DNA of 64,000 nt from the NCBI GenBank assembly GCA_963966185.1, contig CAWZYM010000148.1, positions 635,001-699,000 on the forward strand. Reading direction: 5' to 3'. The notes under the pieces were generated by a model, which made no database searches, had not been told where the DNA came from, and worked only from the letters and a program-made list of their open reading frames with translations. This document shows, one piece after another, positions 28,355 through 39,890 of the stretch. A program made the translations under genes and the position numbers. Source of the DNA: Rhabditoides inermis. Taxonomy: Eukaryota > Nematoda > Chromadorea > Rhabditida > Rhabditidae. Within the stretch, counting starts at the first letter, position 1; every line of letters starts with the position of its first letter.

Positions 28355-31300
28355 ACTCTGCTCCAGACCACCGCATCCGACTCCTATGCCCGCGCCCGTC
28401 CGCACTCTTCCAAGTCAACCGTCGATCCCATATTCTTCGATGATGATTATCGAGGTGTTGTTTGTTGTGTATTGTTGTACAATCGGGCAGTCTGACCAAT
28501 GTCTATATGATGTGTCCGTTTTCAGACACCCCCATCGTTCACTCAAAACCAAAGAAGAAGAAATCTTCGAGCAAACCGCGCACACCCGAACACACAAGAC
28601 ACTATACTCCCGAGAGGCGAACTCTAGACATGAAAACTCTAAAGAATAAGGTATAAATAATTCTTATCCACGTGATTTCTTGGTTTATGTCAACTGGTGA
28701 ACCTGGAATTCAGGATCCCGACTCTGTGCTGTCCTACACACCGTACACTCCATACGAGCCCTACGCTCCCTACTCCGACTATCCGAGCGAGAAGAAGAAG
28801 AAGAAAACCCCAAACATCACATCCATCGCTCAGAGGAGCAAGAGCGTCGAGCAACTGTGAGTCATCCAAAAAAAGGAGAATAATTTGATCTTTGGCTAAC
28901 CCTTAGATTTACGGTAGGAGAATAGTTCGAGCGTTTGCTCACTTTTAGAAATACAGTGGAAAAATACTTCGATCTTTGGCTCACTCTTAGAATTACGGTA
29001 GCAGAATAGTTCGATCCTTGACTTACTCTTAGAATTACGGTTGCAGAATAATTGAGGGCGGCGCGCAGCGCCGCCCGTTTGTCTTGATCTTTGACGCGCG
29101 CAGCGCGTCACCCCCAAGGCATACTCAATTTCCTCTATCCCAATACGATATGCTCCATAGTATGTGTTTTTTGTTAGAATATCATTTGACAAGACTTATG
29201 AGTATGATAAAAGAAATAAATATCGGTTGCGGCTTCCAAAATATCCAAAACAACTTTTCGCTCATTCTGCCACTAAACGTGTTTACGACGACGACGACGA
29301 CGACGGTGTGCATCACGTAAGCCCCGCCCACTGCACTCTGCGCTCATTGGTCGCTGGGCCCACTGTCAGTGCAATCTGATTGGCCGAACGCTCATGCCCC
29401 GCCTTTCGCTCAGCCACTCTCACATCCCGGCCTCTTGGCTCTCTCACGAGCGTACGCTCTCTGCGCGCTCTCTCTCTTCTTCCAGCCGAGCATGCCCCGC
29501 TTTTCGATCATGCCACTCTCTTTCTCTCTCTGACCTCTGATTCTCTCACTCGCGCACGCTCTCTGCGCGCGCTCTCTTTCTAATGCGAGCCAGAATGGGC
29601 AGCCGGCCTGAAATCAAATCGATCGATCGGTGAGGAGAGGGCGAGTGAGAGAGCTCGGCAGTTAAAGAACGTGCGAATAGCGGAAGAGCAGAGCAGTGCG
29701 GGTGAGGCTGCTTTGATCTCTGTGCCACAACTTCCCAATTCTAACAGTAATACTGACATTAACATATATTAAGGAAGATCAGTTTAACGCACTCGGCTCT
29801 GCAATTACAATTCATGACCGAGGTTTCAGTGGCTCAGAATCTAATGAAGTCTGTTTTATATGATACGTATGTGCATATACATAAATGATTCCGAAAGCAA
29901 CATTCGAATTCATTTGCAAACATCGCAAAACATTCGCAAAACAAGGCAGATATGAAGATCGAACGCGCCTGGTTAGTACCAGTACGCCCTCACCCTACCA
30001 CTTGAGCTATTCCACATCATGATGAAACTTCTTTGAGAATATGGGGTGGCTAGCGCAGTGGATGTGCGCGCATCATGCTGAAGGTCCCAAGTTCAATTCT
30101 CTCGGCGGCCAATGATGTACCGCTAGTCACGGTGGAGTGACGACCACCTTCACAACTTTCGTGAGCCTCTAGTCAGAAGTCTGTGACGTCATCTGATCAA
30201 AATTCATTGCATCAGTCGATGGACCCCATGTAAGCAGCTAGCGATTTGTACTCGAGAGCCTTAGGTCGGTTCCCTTATTGGCTAGGTCGACGGTTGTATA
30301 ACTTGAAACTGCTGATAAACAAACTTTTAACGGTACATGCACTCGCAATATGACATGATAACTAGTGAAGAATGGCTAATTTACTCGTAGTAGAATTTCA
30401 TTTCGACTAGCTAGTAACTTGCTAGGTAATGGAACTGCTTAGGAGATGAAGGGAAGAAGAGAGAAATTTGTAACGTGTGTAGCGCGCGTCAATGAGCGAC
30501 CGGCAGGCGCGTGAGCGATTCGACCAAGCTATTTCGAAGGTTTCTAATTTACATACATTCGTTATATAACACAACATTGTTCGGCAACACATGATCTATC
30601 AGTTTCAAAAAAGCGGGAATCACAGAAATTATTTTATTCAAACCAGTGAATATTACTATGTAGATGTAGTAGTGTTGTATAAGTTATTTGTATTTTCAAT
30701 CATGACATTCTGACTAGTGAGTTTGTAATATGTAAATTTTATTTTCGTAATTCACAAATGTGAAAAAAAATTTCTTCGAAATTTGAGAAAAGGACATCCA
30801 TTCTCTTTCGAAAAGTACGTAAGTAAAGAGAAGAGGTTTGTCTGGATCTGATTCAACAAAAGCACATCCATAAAATCTCTTTGCAGCTGACTAAAATATC
30901 AAAACAAACCTGCTCTTTCGAATTTATGAAATTAGAAAATAAATATTGTGCATTATAATAATTTATTTATAGTGAATTATAATGAAAATTTGACCTATTT
31001 CACAGTCACCTTACATTATATATTTTTAATGTTAAAAACACATTTTAGAGTGATTCGAAAGAGCAGGTTTGTTTTGATATTTTAGTCAGCTGCAAAGAGA
31101 TTTTATGGATGTGCTTTTGTTGAATCAGATTCGATCCTTGGCTCACCCTTAGAATTACGGTAGGAGAATGATTTGAGCGTTGGCTCACCCTTAGAGTTAC
31201 GGTAGGAGAATAATCCGATCTTTGGCTCACCCTTAGAATTACGGTAGAAGAATAGTTCGATATTTGGCTCACTCTTAGAATTGCGGTAAGCGGAATAATT

Positions 31301-31760
31301 CGATGTTTGGCTCACTCTTAGAAACACAGTAGAAAAATAATTCGATGTTTGGCTCACTCTTAGAATTACGGTAGCAGAATAGTTCGTTCCTTGACTCACT
31401 CTTAGAATTACGGTAGCGGAATAATTCGTTCCTTGACTCACTCTTAGAATTACGGTAGCGGAATAATTCGATATTTCACTCACGCTTAGCATTACGGTAG
31501 GAGACTAATTCGATCTTTGGTTTACCCTTAGAATTACGGTAGAAGAATAATTCGATCTTTGGCTCACCCTTAGAATTACGGTAGAAGAATAACTCGATCT
31601 ATGACACATTTGGGATCACGGCAAAAGATTCACGACTCACTTTTTTCATATATATTTTTATTATCTCTTAAAAGTACTCGCGTAAAGAGAGTCAGTTTGT
31701 CTTGACCCAATTCAACAAAAGCGCATGCATAAAACGTTTACAAATACTAACACAAATCTG

Positions 31761-31806
<46 letters not shown>

Positions 31807-32752
31807 CCTCTCTCTCTCTAATATTGATTACATTTCATCGATTTCATCGATTCATCGAGCAGTCCGATATGCGCAGGTTTGTGTTAGTATTTGTAAACGT
31901 TTTATGCATGCGCTTTTGTTGAATTGGGTCAAGACAAACTGACTCTCTTTACGCGAGTACTTTTAAGAGATAATATATGTGCTTTTGTTAAATTTCATAG
32001 AAATTTCTTTTCTACCTGATTGCCAAGCTTCGTCGTTCATTCGTATGCGCAGAACTATGATGAATGACACAATTTAATTATGGTAGCAAGTCATTGAATA
32101 TACTACATTCTACAGGTCGTGTTTGTTGCGTATGTACAACAATGTTTCTCATGGTATCAAAAGAAACGCTTTGAAAGAAATTTTACTCTTTATTTTGGAT
32201 CGCTGAGGCGTAAGTGCATGTCTACTACCGTCTGCGCGCTCTCTCAATATCGCGCACTCTCGCGCTCTCTCTACTCGCCCCGCCCACCGGGAGAGAGCTA
32301 GCAGCCAGCGTTGACTGGAAACGGTCCACACACACACACACACACACCCACACGCTGGCCTCTCGCCTCATGGGTGCGCGCGATCGCTCATAACTTCTTT
32401 CACAGTAAAGATACAAAGATGGCGTCAACCAGTGATCTGGCCTACGGAACCGTGCGAATCTAACTAACATGAATTGGATGAGTTCACGTTGCTGCTAACA
32501 TGACCTTTGGATATCGCTTCTTAAAAATTCTGGCGCGAGCCTTATCCTAAGCCAAAAGAGAGGGCGCTGCGCGCCCTCTCTAATTTGAAAAAAGATTATC
32601 ATTTTGCAGCCGTCCATACACGTCCGCTTCCACAGCACCCGTCAAGAGATCGAATTCAACAGGGAAGATCGGACAGAAGAAGAAAAAGGAGAGGAAAGCT
32701 AGACCAGTAAACCGGCAGTTGGACTACAGACCGAAGACGTGTGTACAAAGAA

Positions 32753-32803
<51 letters not shown>

Positions 32804-32970
32804 AGGAGAGAGGAGAGAGACATTGCAGTACGTCGAAACCGTTTCTGATGCGTCCCTCCACCGGACGCTCCCCTCCCCGTACCAAGCTGAACTGGAAGCC
32901 AGTGGGAGACGTCACCAGAAGGGCCTACACCACACACAAACCCACGTTCCCCTCCGACTTTCATTTCTGA
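27410..32970 (+). CDS. basic, low-complexity protein of unknown function
   Basis: Ten or so exons join in phase from ATG 27410 (preceded in frame by TGA) to the TGA at 32970, about 400 residues. Recognisable stretches are FVQVEPPSQPSMYELEPVEE, INPASGKQKIQRYQNDPLPQ, KKRLSWKETDPTIRLYSPTM, DAPRSARYKEDPRRNSYEDY, a YTPYTPYEPYAPYSDYPSEK repeat, and several poly-Lys blocks. The end is RRAYTTHKPTFPSDFHF. There is no signal peptide or membrane segment. The composition (K, R, S, P, Y) suggests a disordered, possibly cytoskeleton- or nucleic-acid-binding protein, which is inference only. One intron is just 44 nt (28140-28183). Another (about 28859-32610) is 3.7 kb and packed with repeats. The (GA)n tract at 32760-32820 is removed as an intron in my model (about 32740-32828). 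Confidence 0.6.
27641..27690. repeat. (AT)n microsatellite
   Basis: About 50 bases of AT dinucleotide repeat with one TAAATA interruption, in an intron of the 27410-32970 gene. Confidence 0.95.
28893..29055 (-). repeat. 42-bp repeat array, four diverged units
   Basis: The units contain CTTAGAATTACGGTAG and TTCGATCTTTGGCTCAC, the reverse complement of the array at 6722-7238. The array runs straight into the GC-rich hairpin at 29056. Confidence 0.85.
29056..29109 (+). other. pair of GC-rich hairpins with GCA triloops
   Basis: Hairpin one spans 29056-29076: nine-base arms GGGCGGCGC and GCGCCGCCC around GCA. Sixteen bases later, hairpin two spans 29093-29109: GACGCGC and GCGCGTC around GCA. Both are perfect. 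The loop is the same GNA type seen at 32557, 38809 and 38864. Confidence 0.8.
29950..30018 (-). other. tRNA-like fragment with A-box and B-box motifs
   Basis: On the minus strand, TAGCTCAAGTGGTAGGGTGAG resembles a tRNA D-arm/A box and GCGTTCGATC resembles a T-arm/B box, spaced about 30 bases apart. The acceptor and T stems do not pair, so it is not a functional tRNA. It may be the head of another SINE. It lies about 25 bases from the SINE at 30042, in the opposite direction. Confidence 0.4.
30042..30337 (+). repeat. tRNA-derived SINE, full-looking copy
   Basis: The head has TGGCTAGCGCAGTGGATG (A box) and AAGGTCCCAAGTTCAATTCT (B box), as in a Pol III tRNA promoter. The body includes GAGTGACGACCACCTTCAC and GAGCCTCTAGTCAGAAGTC. 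The 3' end is ACTTGAAACTGCTGATAAAC followed by AAACTTTTAA. The second copy at 1034-1781 shares body and tail. It lies in the large intron of the 27410-32970 gene. Confidence 0.75.
30770..31135. mobile_element. palindromic element, TTCAACAAAAGC family, copy 2
   Basis: The left arm (about 30795-30922) and right arm (about 31050-31128) are reverse complements (core TTCAACAAAAGCACATCC and its complement), separated by an AT-rich centre. The right arm stops where the 42-bp repeat array begins, which looks like truncation by or fusion to that array. Confidence 0.75.
31128..31620 (-). repeat. 42-bp repeat array, about eleven units
   Basis: Units contain TTGGCTCACCCTTAGAATTA and CGGTAGGAGAATAATTCGAT. 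Unit variants (CTCACTCTTAG, GACTCACTC) are interspersed. It has the same orientation as the array at 28893-29055 and lies between palindromic copies 2 and 3. Confidence 0.9.
31655..31975. mobile_element. palindromic element, TTCAACAAAAGC family, copy 3
   Basis: Arms at about 31660-31762 and 31870-31975 are reverse complements around a (CT)n centre. Downstream bases to about 32300 match those downstream of copy 1, down to a shared GAGAGCTAGCAG-like end. It is the closest relative of copy 1. Confidence 0.8.
32557..32581 (-). other. GC-rich hairpin with GCA triloop (minus-strand sense)
   Basis: The arms are eleven bases (AGAGAGGGCGC and its complement) around TGC on the plus strand, which is GCA on the minus strand. 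It is perfect, and lies 30 bases upstream of an acceptor of the 27410-32970 gene. Confidence 0.75.
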
Positions 32971-33282
32971 TCGTTCGTCGAAGTCGTCAAATCAACGAGT
33001 AGTTTTTTATAAGATAAATAAAAACTCCTTGAGCAGAGTTGATTCATGTTTTCGAGCAAATAAACGGTCCAAGAAATTATCTAAACAACCACTCATAGCA
33101 GCTACAAGTTTATATCAAATAGTTGATCTATCAGTATCACAGTATCAAGTGACAAATGCAAGAGCAGAAATGGGGGTAATCGGGAAACGGACGAAGTGAA
33201 CAATCGAGGGAGCACCGGTGAAACGAACTGGATAGGAAAACTACTATGTACACTGCCGAGAGCAATCAATAATTCAATAATC

Positions 33283-34700
33283 TCAAATCAGCCCCTCGAT
33301 GCCTACTGTAGGTGGCTGGAGATACGGTAGATCTTTTGCGTGATGGTTCTCCTCCCAGTGCGGACGGTACTCACCATGGTTCTTTCTCCTGAAAAAAATC
33401 AAAGATAGAAACGCCAATCGATAAACTTTTCCCACCTCTGTCGCAGGAATCGTACAGTGAAGAACACGCCGGCAGCAACGAGCAAGAGGAAGACCTGAAG
33501 TAAACAAGTAAGCACACTGTAAGCGTATGTAAACAAGTAAACAACTGACGATGATTCCGATGACAATGCCTGCAATGGCCCCTCCAGAGAGACCGCCCCC
33601 GGAAGCGGCAGCCGTCGTTGTCACTGCAACAGATGTGGTCAATGTTTGCAACCACCTATTGTTTCATCCATCACATGTACGAATTGAAAGTCTCTAATGT
33701 TATATCCTCCAATGTTTATAATCTCAAATATCCCAACCCACTCACTCTCAGCAACAGTGGTAGTGGCGAGTGTGGTGGTGGTTGTGACAGCATCGACTGC
33801 TGCCTTGGCCACTCCGTCGACAGTGGAAGACAAGGGAACGGTGCCGTTCGTCAGGTTCGTCGAAGTACTCATTCCGGATCGGTCTGAAACTGTATCATGA
33901 ATCATGAGTACACAACCCATATCCTTCATAGCATACAGCATACTTGGTTACGTTGTTGTTCCTATTCTTGTATAATGAATTTGACATGATATAGGGATAG
34001 GGACTGAGTATCGTTAAAAAAAACTTATATTTTTGCAATGTTATATAGGGTATCCCCCCGGTTCACGGTACGGCAGCCATCTCGCTGCATACTTTCTAGA
34101 CATCATTTCATCGCATCTAATCGCGCTATCGGCCCGCTCAAGACCATTCGACCGCGCGAATCGCGCGCTTTGCGGTCTGATTTTAGGGAAATGAAGGTGA
34201 TTTGCAATTCTAATGAAGCATAGTTTTTCACCTTCCAGAGCTAATAACTCTTTCCGGAGTTGATGATTTTTTCCAATTTTTGGATATGTGGTGTGAATCT
34301 ACAGTTCCAATAGAAGTCTAGATTTCGATTTTTGAATTTTGATCTAGTTTTCTTGTTATCAATCGATAACCACGTTTTTGAGGCTATTCAATAGGTGAAA
34401 TCTAGAAAACTTAATAACTCACTTCAAACCCATGCTACAGAACCCAGTTTGAAGGAGAAGGTTCTTTGATAGCGTCTGCACAGAACTCTAGTTTTCAATT
34501 TTTCTATCTCTCTCATTTTTGCCGTGTTTTCGGTGTAAAACCTAGAAATTTCTCCAATTTGCATAAAAAGCTCGTCATTTCGCCCATATCTGGCCGACCG
34601 CCGATAATTCGCGTACCGTGAAAATGGGGGATACCCTATACGCATGAGCAATAACAGGAATTTTTATATTTCTCACTTCTCTATACCCCCTCTCTCTCCC

Positions 34701-34737
<37 letters not shown>

Positions 34738-35803
34738 TCACCTCCCACTTTCTGTTCAATGCGAGTCAGTGATAAATGCGGTAGAAACGAGTGAAACGTG
34801 AACGGGAGAGCTGCAATTGAAAATGACTATTATTGTAAGAGAAACTTTGTTATTGTTTGTGAATATCAGGTATTTATTTGGATGTACATGTTACATACGA
34901 TGTAAATGTGAATATCGATGACAGCTCTCTCACCGAATTGCGTGCACTCGCAGTAAACGGCCTCACCAGCGAAGAAACAGCGAGAAAGTTGTTGGGAACC
35001 TGGAGAATGTATAATCTCGAGTAGTCCATGAACGTAATTAGTTTTGTGAAAACACACGCATGAACACGAGATAATAGATGTGAACGGGTGAACGGGAACT
35101 GGGTTATGTGATATATGGACAAATAATATCCACATTCTGTCCCTCCCTTCTCCAGCAACCAGCATGTTTGTGTGAACACAGCCAATAGAGGAGGGAGAAA
35201 CTCGATACTCAGCCATCAGAGAGCACAGGATCGAAGAGGGCGCAGACTGACCCGGCTGACCAGCGTGTTTTGTAATTCAATTCGAACAAATGGGCGGCGA
35301 AATGCAATGAATGGAGCGATGAAGTCACCGACTAGCTAAACGGTTTTTGTATGCGAAGAGACCAGCCCTGGGGGAAGGTGCTGTTACTGGAGACTTATTT
35401 GAGCCCGATGTTCAAGGAAGCTAATGAGGAGAAACGAAAGGAGAAAGATACAAGAAACAGTGCGCAACGCTATGCCACGATGTGCAATGGAACGCTGGTT
35501 GCTAGGGGAAACAGAGATGAGATCGCCAAGTATTCTCGACAACACTATGCCATGTGGCACTCAAACAGATTGTATGAAGGAATAACAACATCAGCATGAA
35601 AAATGAAACCGAAAAGATTTCGGCGCATTTACGTTACGTGTCGTGTACGGTTGGGAAGGAGCGCGTCAGAAGAAGTGACTAATTGTAAACACTAAACACC
35701 TTCTCCCACTCTCTCTTTCTGCTCACATTGCGCGCACACAATGTCCACACACATATGGATTAGCGACTCTCTCTCTTTCCCCCCTCTCTCTCTTTCTCTC
35801 CCC

Positions 35804-35835
<32 letters not shown>

Positions 35836-35837
35836 CC

Positions 35838-35888
<51 letters not shown>

Positions 35889-36476
35889 CTCGCACTCGCA
35901 CTCGCACTCCCGCCGTCTCTACAAAAAGTAAAGTCGAGGTCGTAAATATCAATCGAGTATAGAAATCAAAACGCGCACGCGCTGCCAAAATGTGATAGTT
36001 TATTTGTTTTGATGACAATGTCAACATCGAGAGAAACGTTTAACGGAATTTCATGCATAATAGCTATACGCAAAACAGATCGATTAAAAAGAGTGACTGC
36101 CATTTTACGGTTGGAATAAAGTAACAGAGCGGACGATAGTGATCATACAGTGTGGAGAAAGTGCAAGTCACGCGGTCTCATCAAATCAATCACTTGCCAT
36201 CGATCCAGTGAGACGTCACGATCAGCTGGTAATCAGTGACAATGAGGCGTGATCGAGATCTAGGTTCACTGCGAGAGCGAAGCACTTGAGTCTCGAGGTC
36301 GAGAGATGGCAAACCGGAAACGGCGAGAGAAAGAGTAGAGAGTGTGCGGAGCGAGAGGGCGCAGAGCAAGGTAGCGCGAGAGAAATGTGTGAGAAAAGAG
36401 AATGCTCCTATAAGTGATTGCAAATTTACGAGTAGCAGGCAAGAAGTGGGAGGGGGCTTTGAAGACCTTGAATTGG

Positions 36477-36531
<55 letters not shown>

Positions 36532-36707
36532 TGTTGAAAACAGTGGCCAGGCGGGAATACGCAAAGACTGGACAAGAGGCGAATATTACAGATGAGTCTC
36601 AAGGGACGCGCAAGAAAGAAGAAAGGGAAGATGTGTGGAAAAGAAGAAGAACGCGATTGCTCGTTCCATCCACACATACACGGGGTGTAATGATAGTAAC
36701 CCAAAAA

Positions 36708-36768
<61 letters not shown>

Positions 36769-37389
36769 GAGTGGACTGGTCCTTGGAAAAGATACCACAT
36801 TATTCGGAACGGCACTGTTATGTGAAGAGGAATAGAGATGGAGAGATATTTATAAAAGAAGTGGAGTGAGCGACCTTCACTACTTTCAAGCTCTAATCGT
36901 CGAGGTTACTGCTTTCTTCCGCAAACATTGGTGATACAAGCATAAGCGGAATAGGAGAAGGAAAATACGGAAACATGCGAGCATAAACAAACAACGCGTA
37001 CGTCTGCAAGCAGTAAACAATACAGCACATTACACAACACTGCCATACAGTGAGAGTGTTATGCAGATAAGCTATCACTGCTAATCGATAGTGGCGAAAT
37101 GGACAGAAAGAGAGCGACTGATTCACGGAGCCGCGCCTTGGCTCTGAACGCGTGGATACAAAAGATAACGGAACTGCCGAGGAGAGGGTGACTCACTCCT
37201 CAAAACCCCCCAACCACCACGCAATATTGGAATGATGAAGAATGCTATGTGATAATATGATAATGCAGCGGATCCCGATCAGAGAGGTGTCACGGCGCAT
37301 CATCATATTCAAGTGATATGATCGAGGGGTGAGATAATTTCCGGTTAGCCTATAAATATTTCAAAACGGTGGGCTGGTGAATTCCTGAC

Positions 37390-37433
<44 letters not shown>

Positions 37434-37539
37434 GGGGTGCCAACGCCCCCATACCAAAATGGGAGCGAGGCAGCAAGAACGAGTGATCGAAGCGTTTTTG
37501 CTGTCGCATTTCTTTGAGAGCGGGTGTTGTCGCCTCTCA

Positions 37540-37570
<31 letters not shown>

Positions 37571-38125
37571 TCTCTCTCTCTCTCACTCTCTCTCTCTCTC
37601 TCTCTCACTCTCTCTCTCTCCTTCTGATACCTCCCTCTCACACACTACATTGAACAGAAGACAGAATAGACAGGACTCGTTTCGGGGTGTGATACTCACT
37701 CTTTCTCTCACTCTCTCACTCTCTCCTCTTCGCACTCACTCTCTCGCCACTCTCGCCACACTTCCTGGAATACAGTAGGAACACTTGCAACAACCGATTA
37801 TGAAGAGAAACAGAAATGAAAACACGCGAGCGGGTAGTAATCATAGGTTCACAGGACAAACAGGTGGGTGGAGAGTCGAAAAAATGCCTGGCTGGTGACA
37901 GGTGAGTAGGCAGAGTAAAAAATTTGAACTGCAAGATTTCTGTAGAAAAATAAATCGACTGAGAGGCGATAACATCATCGGAGAAACAACGTGGGTGGTC
38001 CTATTCCTATGAGACGGTTGCGGTTTCTCAATTCTAACAAATGTGTTCAGATGATGCCAAGTCAAGGTCATACGGACACGCGCTGCGAAATTAAATAGAG
38101 CGTCTTTGGGAAAAGGTCTGCGAGA

Positions 38126-38195
<70 letters not shown>

Positions 38196-38669
38196 GGTCA
38201 GCGCACCAACAGTGTAAAGGGACAACAATATGGGATGGGACAGTGAATTCGAAAATGGAGAGGCTACACGGTCCACGGAAAGGCACAATAGACGCACATA
38301 CGACATACAGAACACATGCATTTGTGGAAGAGGATTGGCTGTTTACATGATTACAGGACACGGAGAGTACACGGGCGAAAACTGGTATAGAATTTTCTAG
38401 TTGATTCACGTTCTACATTATAAATAAATTAAAACCAAAAACGACATTTATTAATTATGTTGTTTCTAGATTCCAACATTGTGTTAAAATGCAGCACAAT
38501 GTGTAGAATATACAACCATTTTAGGTTCTTACATCTTCAAATTGTAAATTAAAAACACAAACTTACCGAGACACGTCTTTTCCGTATAACAGGTCAGTAC
38601 GGGACAGTCGAGACGAAGACTGCACATGAGGCGAGGAGAGAGGGAGGACAGAGGAAGGGCGTCGCACAT
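33283..38669 (-). CDS. small single-pass membrane protein with Cys-rich and Thr-rich ectodomain, unrecognised
   Basis: Six exons in consistent phase give about 195 residues. The first (ATG 38669, preceded by CACTTCCAG and one base) and second encode an eight-cysteine segment: MCDALPLSSLSPRLMC, LDCPVLTCYTEKTCLG, RCFFAGEAVYCECTQFG. A Ser/Thr-rich stalk follows (STSTNLTNGTVPLSS with two NxT/S sites, then AVTTTTTLATTTVAE). A glycine-rich lead into one membrane helix comes next (GGGLSGGAIAGIVIGII, VVFLLLVAAGVFF), then a basic stop-transfer FLRQRRK and a short cytosolic tail ending YLQPPTVGIEGLI. The topology is that of a type I receptor-like protein, but no signal peptide is visible before MCDAL, so a 5' exon is probably missing. 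The intron 35000-38560 is full of CT/GA tracts, and the intron 33911-34928 contains a MITE. Confidence 0.58.
34046..34638. mobile_element. 593-bp MITE with TA target duplication
   Basis: The terminal inverted repeats share TAGGGTATCCCCC, a three-base mismatch, then TTCACGGTACG. TA flanks both ends (34044-34045 and 34639-34640), suggesting a Tc1/mariner-type source. It has no coding capacity and lies in an intron of the 33283-38669 gene. Confidence 0.78.
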
Positions 38670-38808
38670 ACTGGAAGTGGTATTGATATTGATTCATTGA
38701 TTTATCTGATTGAGAAGGATGGTATTTCGTACATCTTGAAATATAACCTGAAACTTTTTTCCGCTGTCTCGCACGGATAAGGCAGAAGAAATGTGGAAAG
38801 ATTATTAG

Positions 38809-38878
38809 GATCGGCGCGAAGCGCCGATCGTTTGGGTCCTATCCAGCGGCGCGCAGAGCCGCTCGGCCCGCAGGGCCG
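38809..38878 (+). other. three GC-rich hairpins, two with perfect GNA triloops
   Basis: 38809-38829 has nine-base arms GATCGGCGC and GCGCCGATC around GAA. 38864-38878 has CGGCCC and GGGCCG around GCA. Between them, 38845-38863 forms AGCGGC / GCCGCT with a seven-base loop. The order and the TTTG after the first stem match the pair at 29056-29109. Confidence 0.75.
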
Positions 38879-39329
38879 CCAAAATCGCTTGTAAATCATT
38901 CAAATAATAAATGTTTCAGAGTTATATCATGATATTTTCTCTTAATCGCCCGTTGAACAACTATAAACCAAAACAAAACATGAAACAATAGTTTAAGACC
39001 CAAAAATATGTTCGCTGGTTAGGTCTGCACGTCTGTGAGGTATGCTGCTGGTCGCTGATTCGCTGAAAGACCCGCTCACTAGCCCCGCCCCCGCGCGCTC
39101 ATTGGTTCGTGTTGCAGAATGTGTGCGGGAGAGCGCGATAATGTGCACACTGTTTGTGATTTGCGTAGTCGTTCACGCGCGTTGTATTGTTGTTGTTATT
39201 GTTGTTGTTTGTTATATTTGTTGATTTACTTTGAACAAATACTGATAGTTTCTGTGAAACTATCATCACATTAACATTAATACATGATACATTGATACAT
39301 AGATTGATACATTAAAATTTGAAAAAAAA

Positions 39330-39890
39330 GAATTTCTTCGAAATTCAACAAAAGGACATTCATTCTCTTTTGAAAAGTACAAGCGTAAAGTACCTCTGTT
39401 TGGGTTTATCTCAATTCAACAAAAGCCCATGCATAAAACTATTATTTCTATTCTAAACTATAAACACAAACCTGCTCTCTCAAAACGATCATAAATACAT
39501 TGACAATCAAATACCAAAATGAATATACTATTGCACACACACATTCTATCACTCACATTCTATCAACCCGTTCATCAAATAAGTCATCTATCAAAAAGCT
39601 CTTGGATTTGTTTACATTCAAAAATAATGAAAACATCATGGTAAACTAAACGATAGTTCTATAGCTGTTTATTGGTTTTCACAATACTTTCATAAGAAAT
39701 AAGAAAATATATTATCTAGCCCTTATTGATAAATTATCGATAAAGTATACGTTTCTACATATCGTTTGAGAGAGCAGGTTTGTGTTTATAGTTTAGAATA
39801 AAATAATAGTTTTATGCATGGGCTTTTGTTGAATTGAGATAAACCCAAACAGAGGTACTTTACGCTTGTACTTTTCGAAAGAGAATATAT
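39330..39890. mobile_element. palindromic element, TTCAACAAAAGC family, copy 4
   Basis: Arms at about 39345-39488 and 39765-39885 are reverse complements (core CAATTCAACAAAAGCCCATG) around an AT-rich centre of about 280 bases. The flank TTTCTTCGAAATT before the left arm is shared with copy 2. Confidence 0.78.

Noticed and set aside
35351..35599. 82-residue open frame in the big intron of the 33283-38669 gene
   Set aside because: It is charged and low in hydrophobics, with no family resemblance, no splice partners and no start-site context. A chance ORF is more likely.
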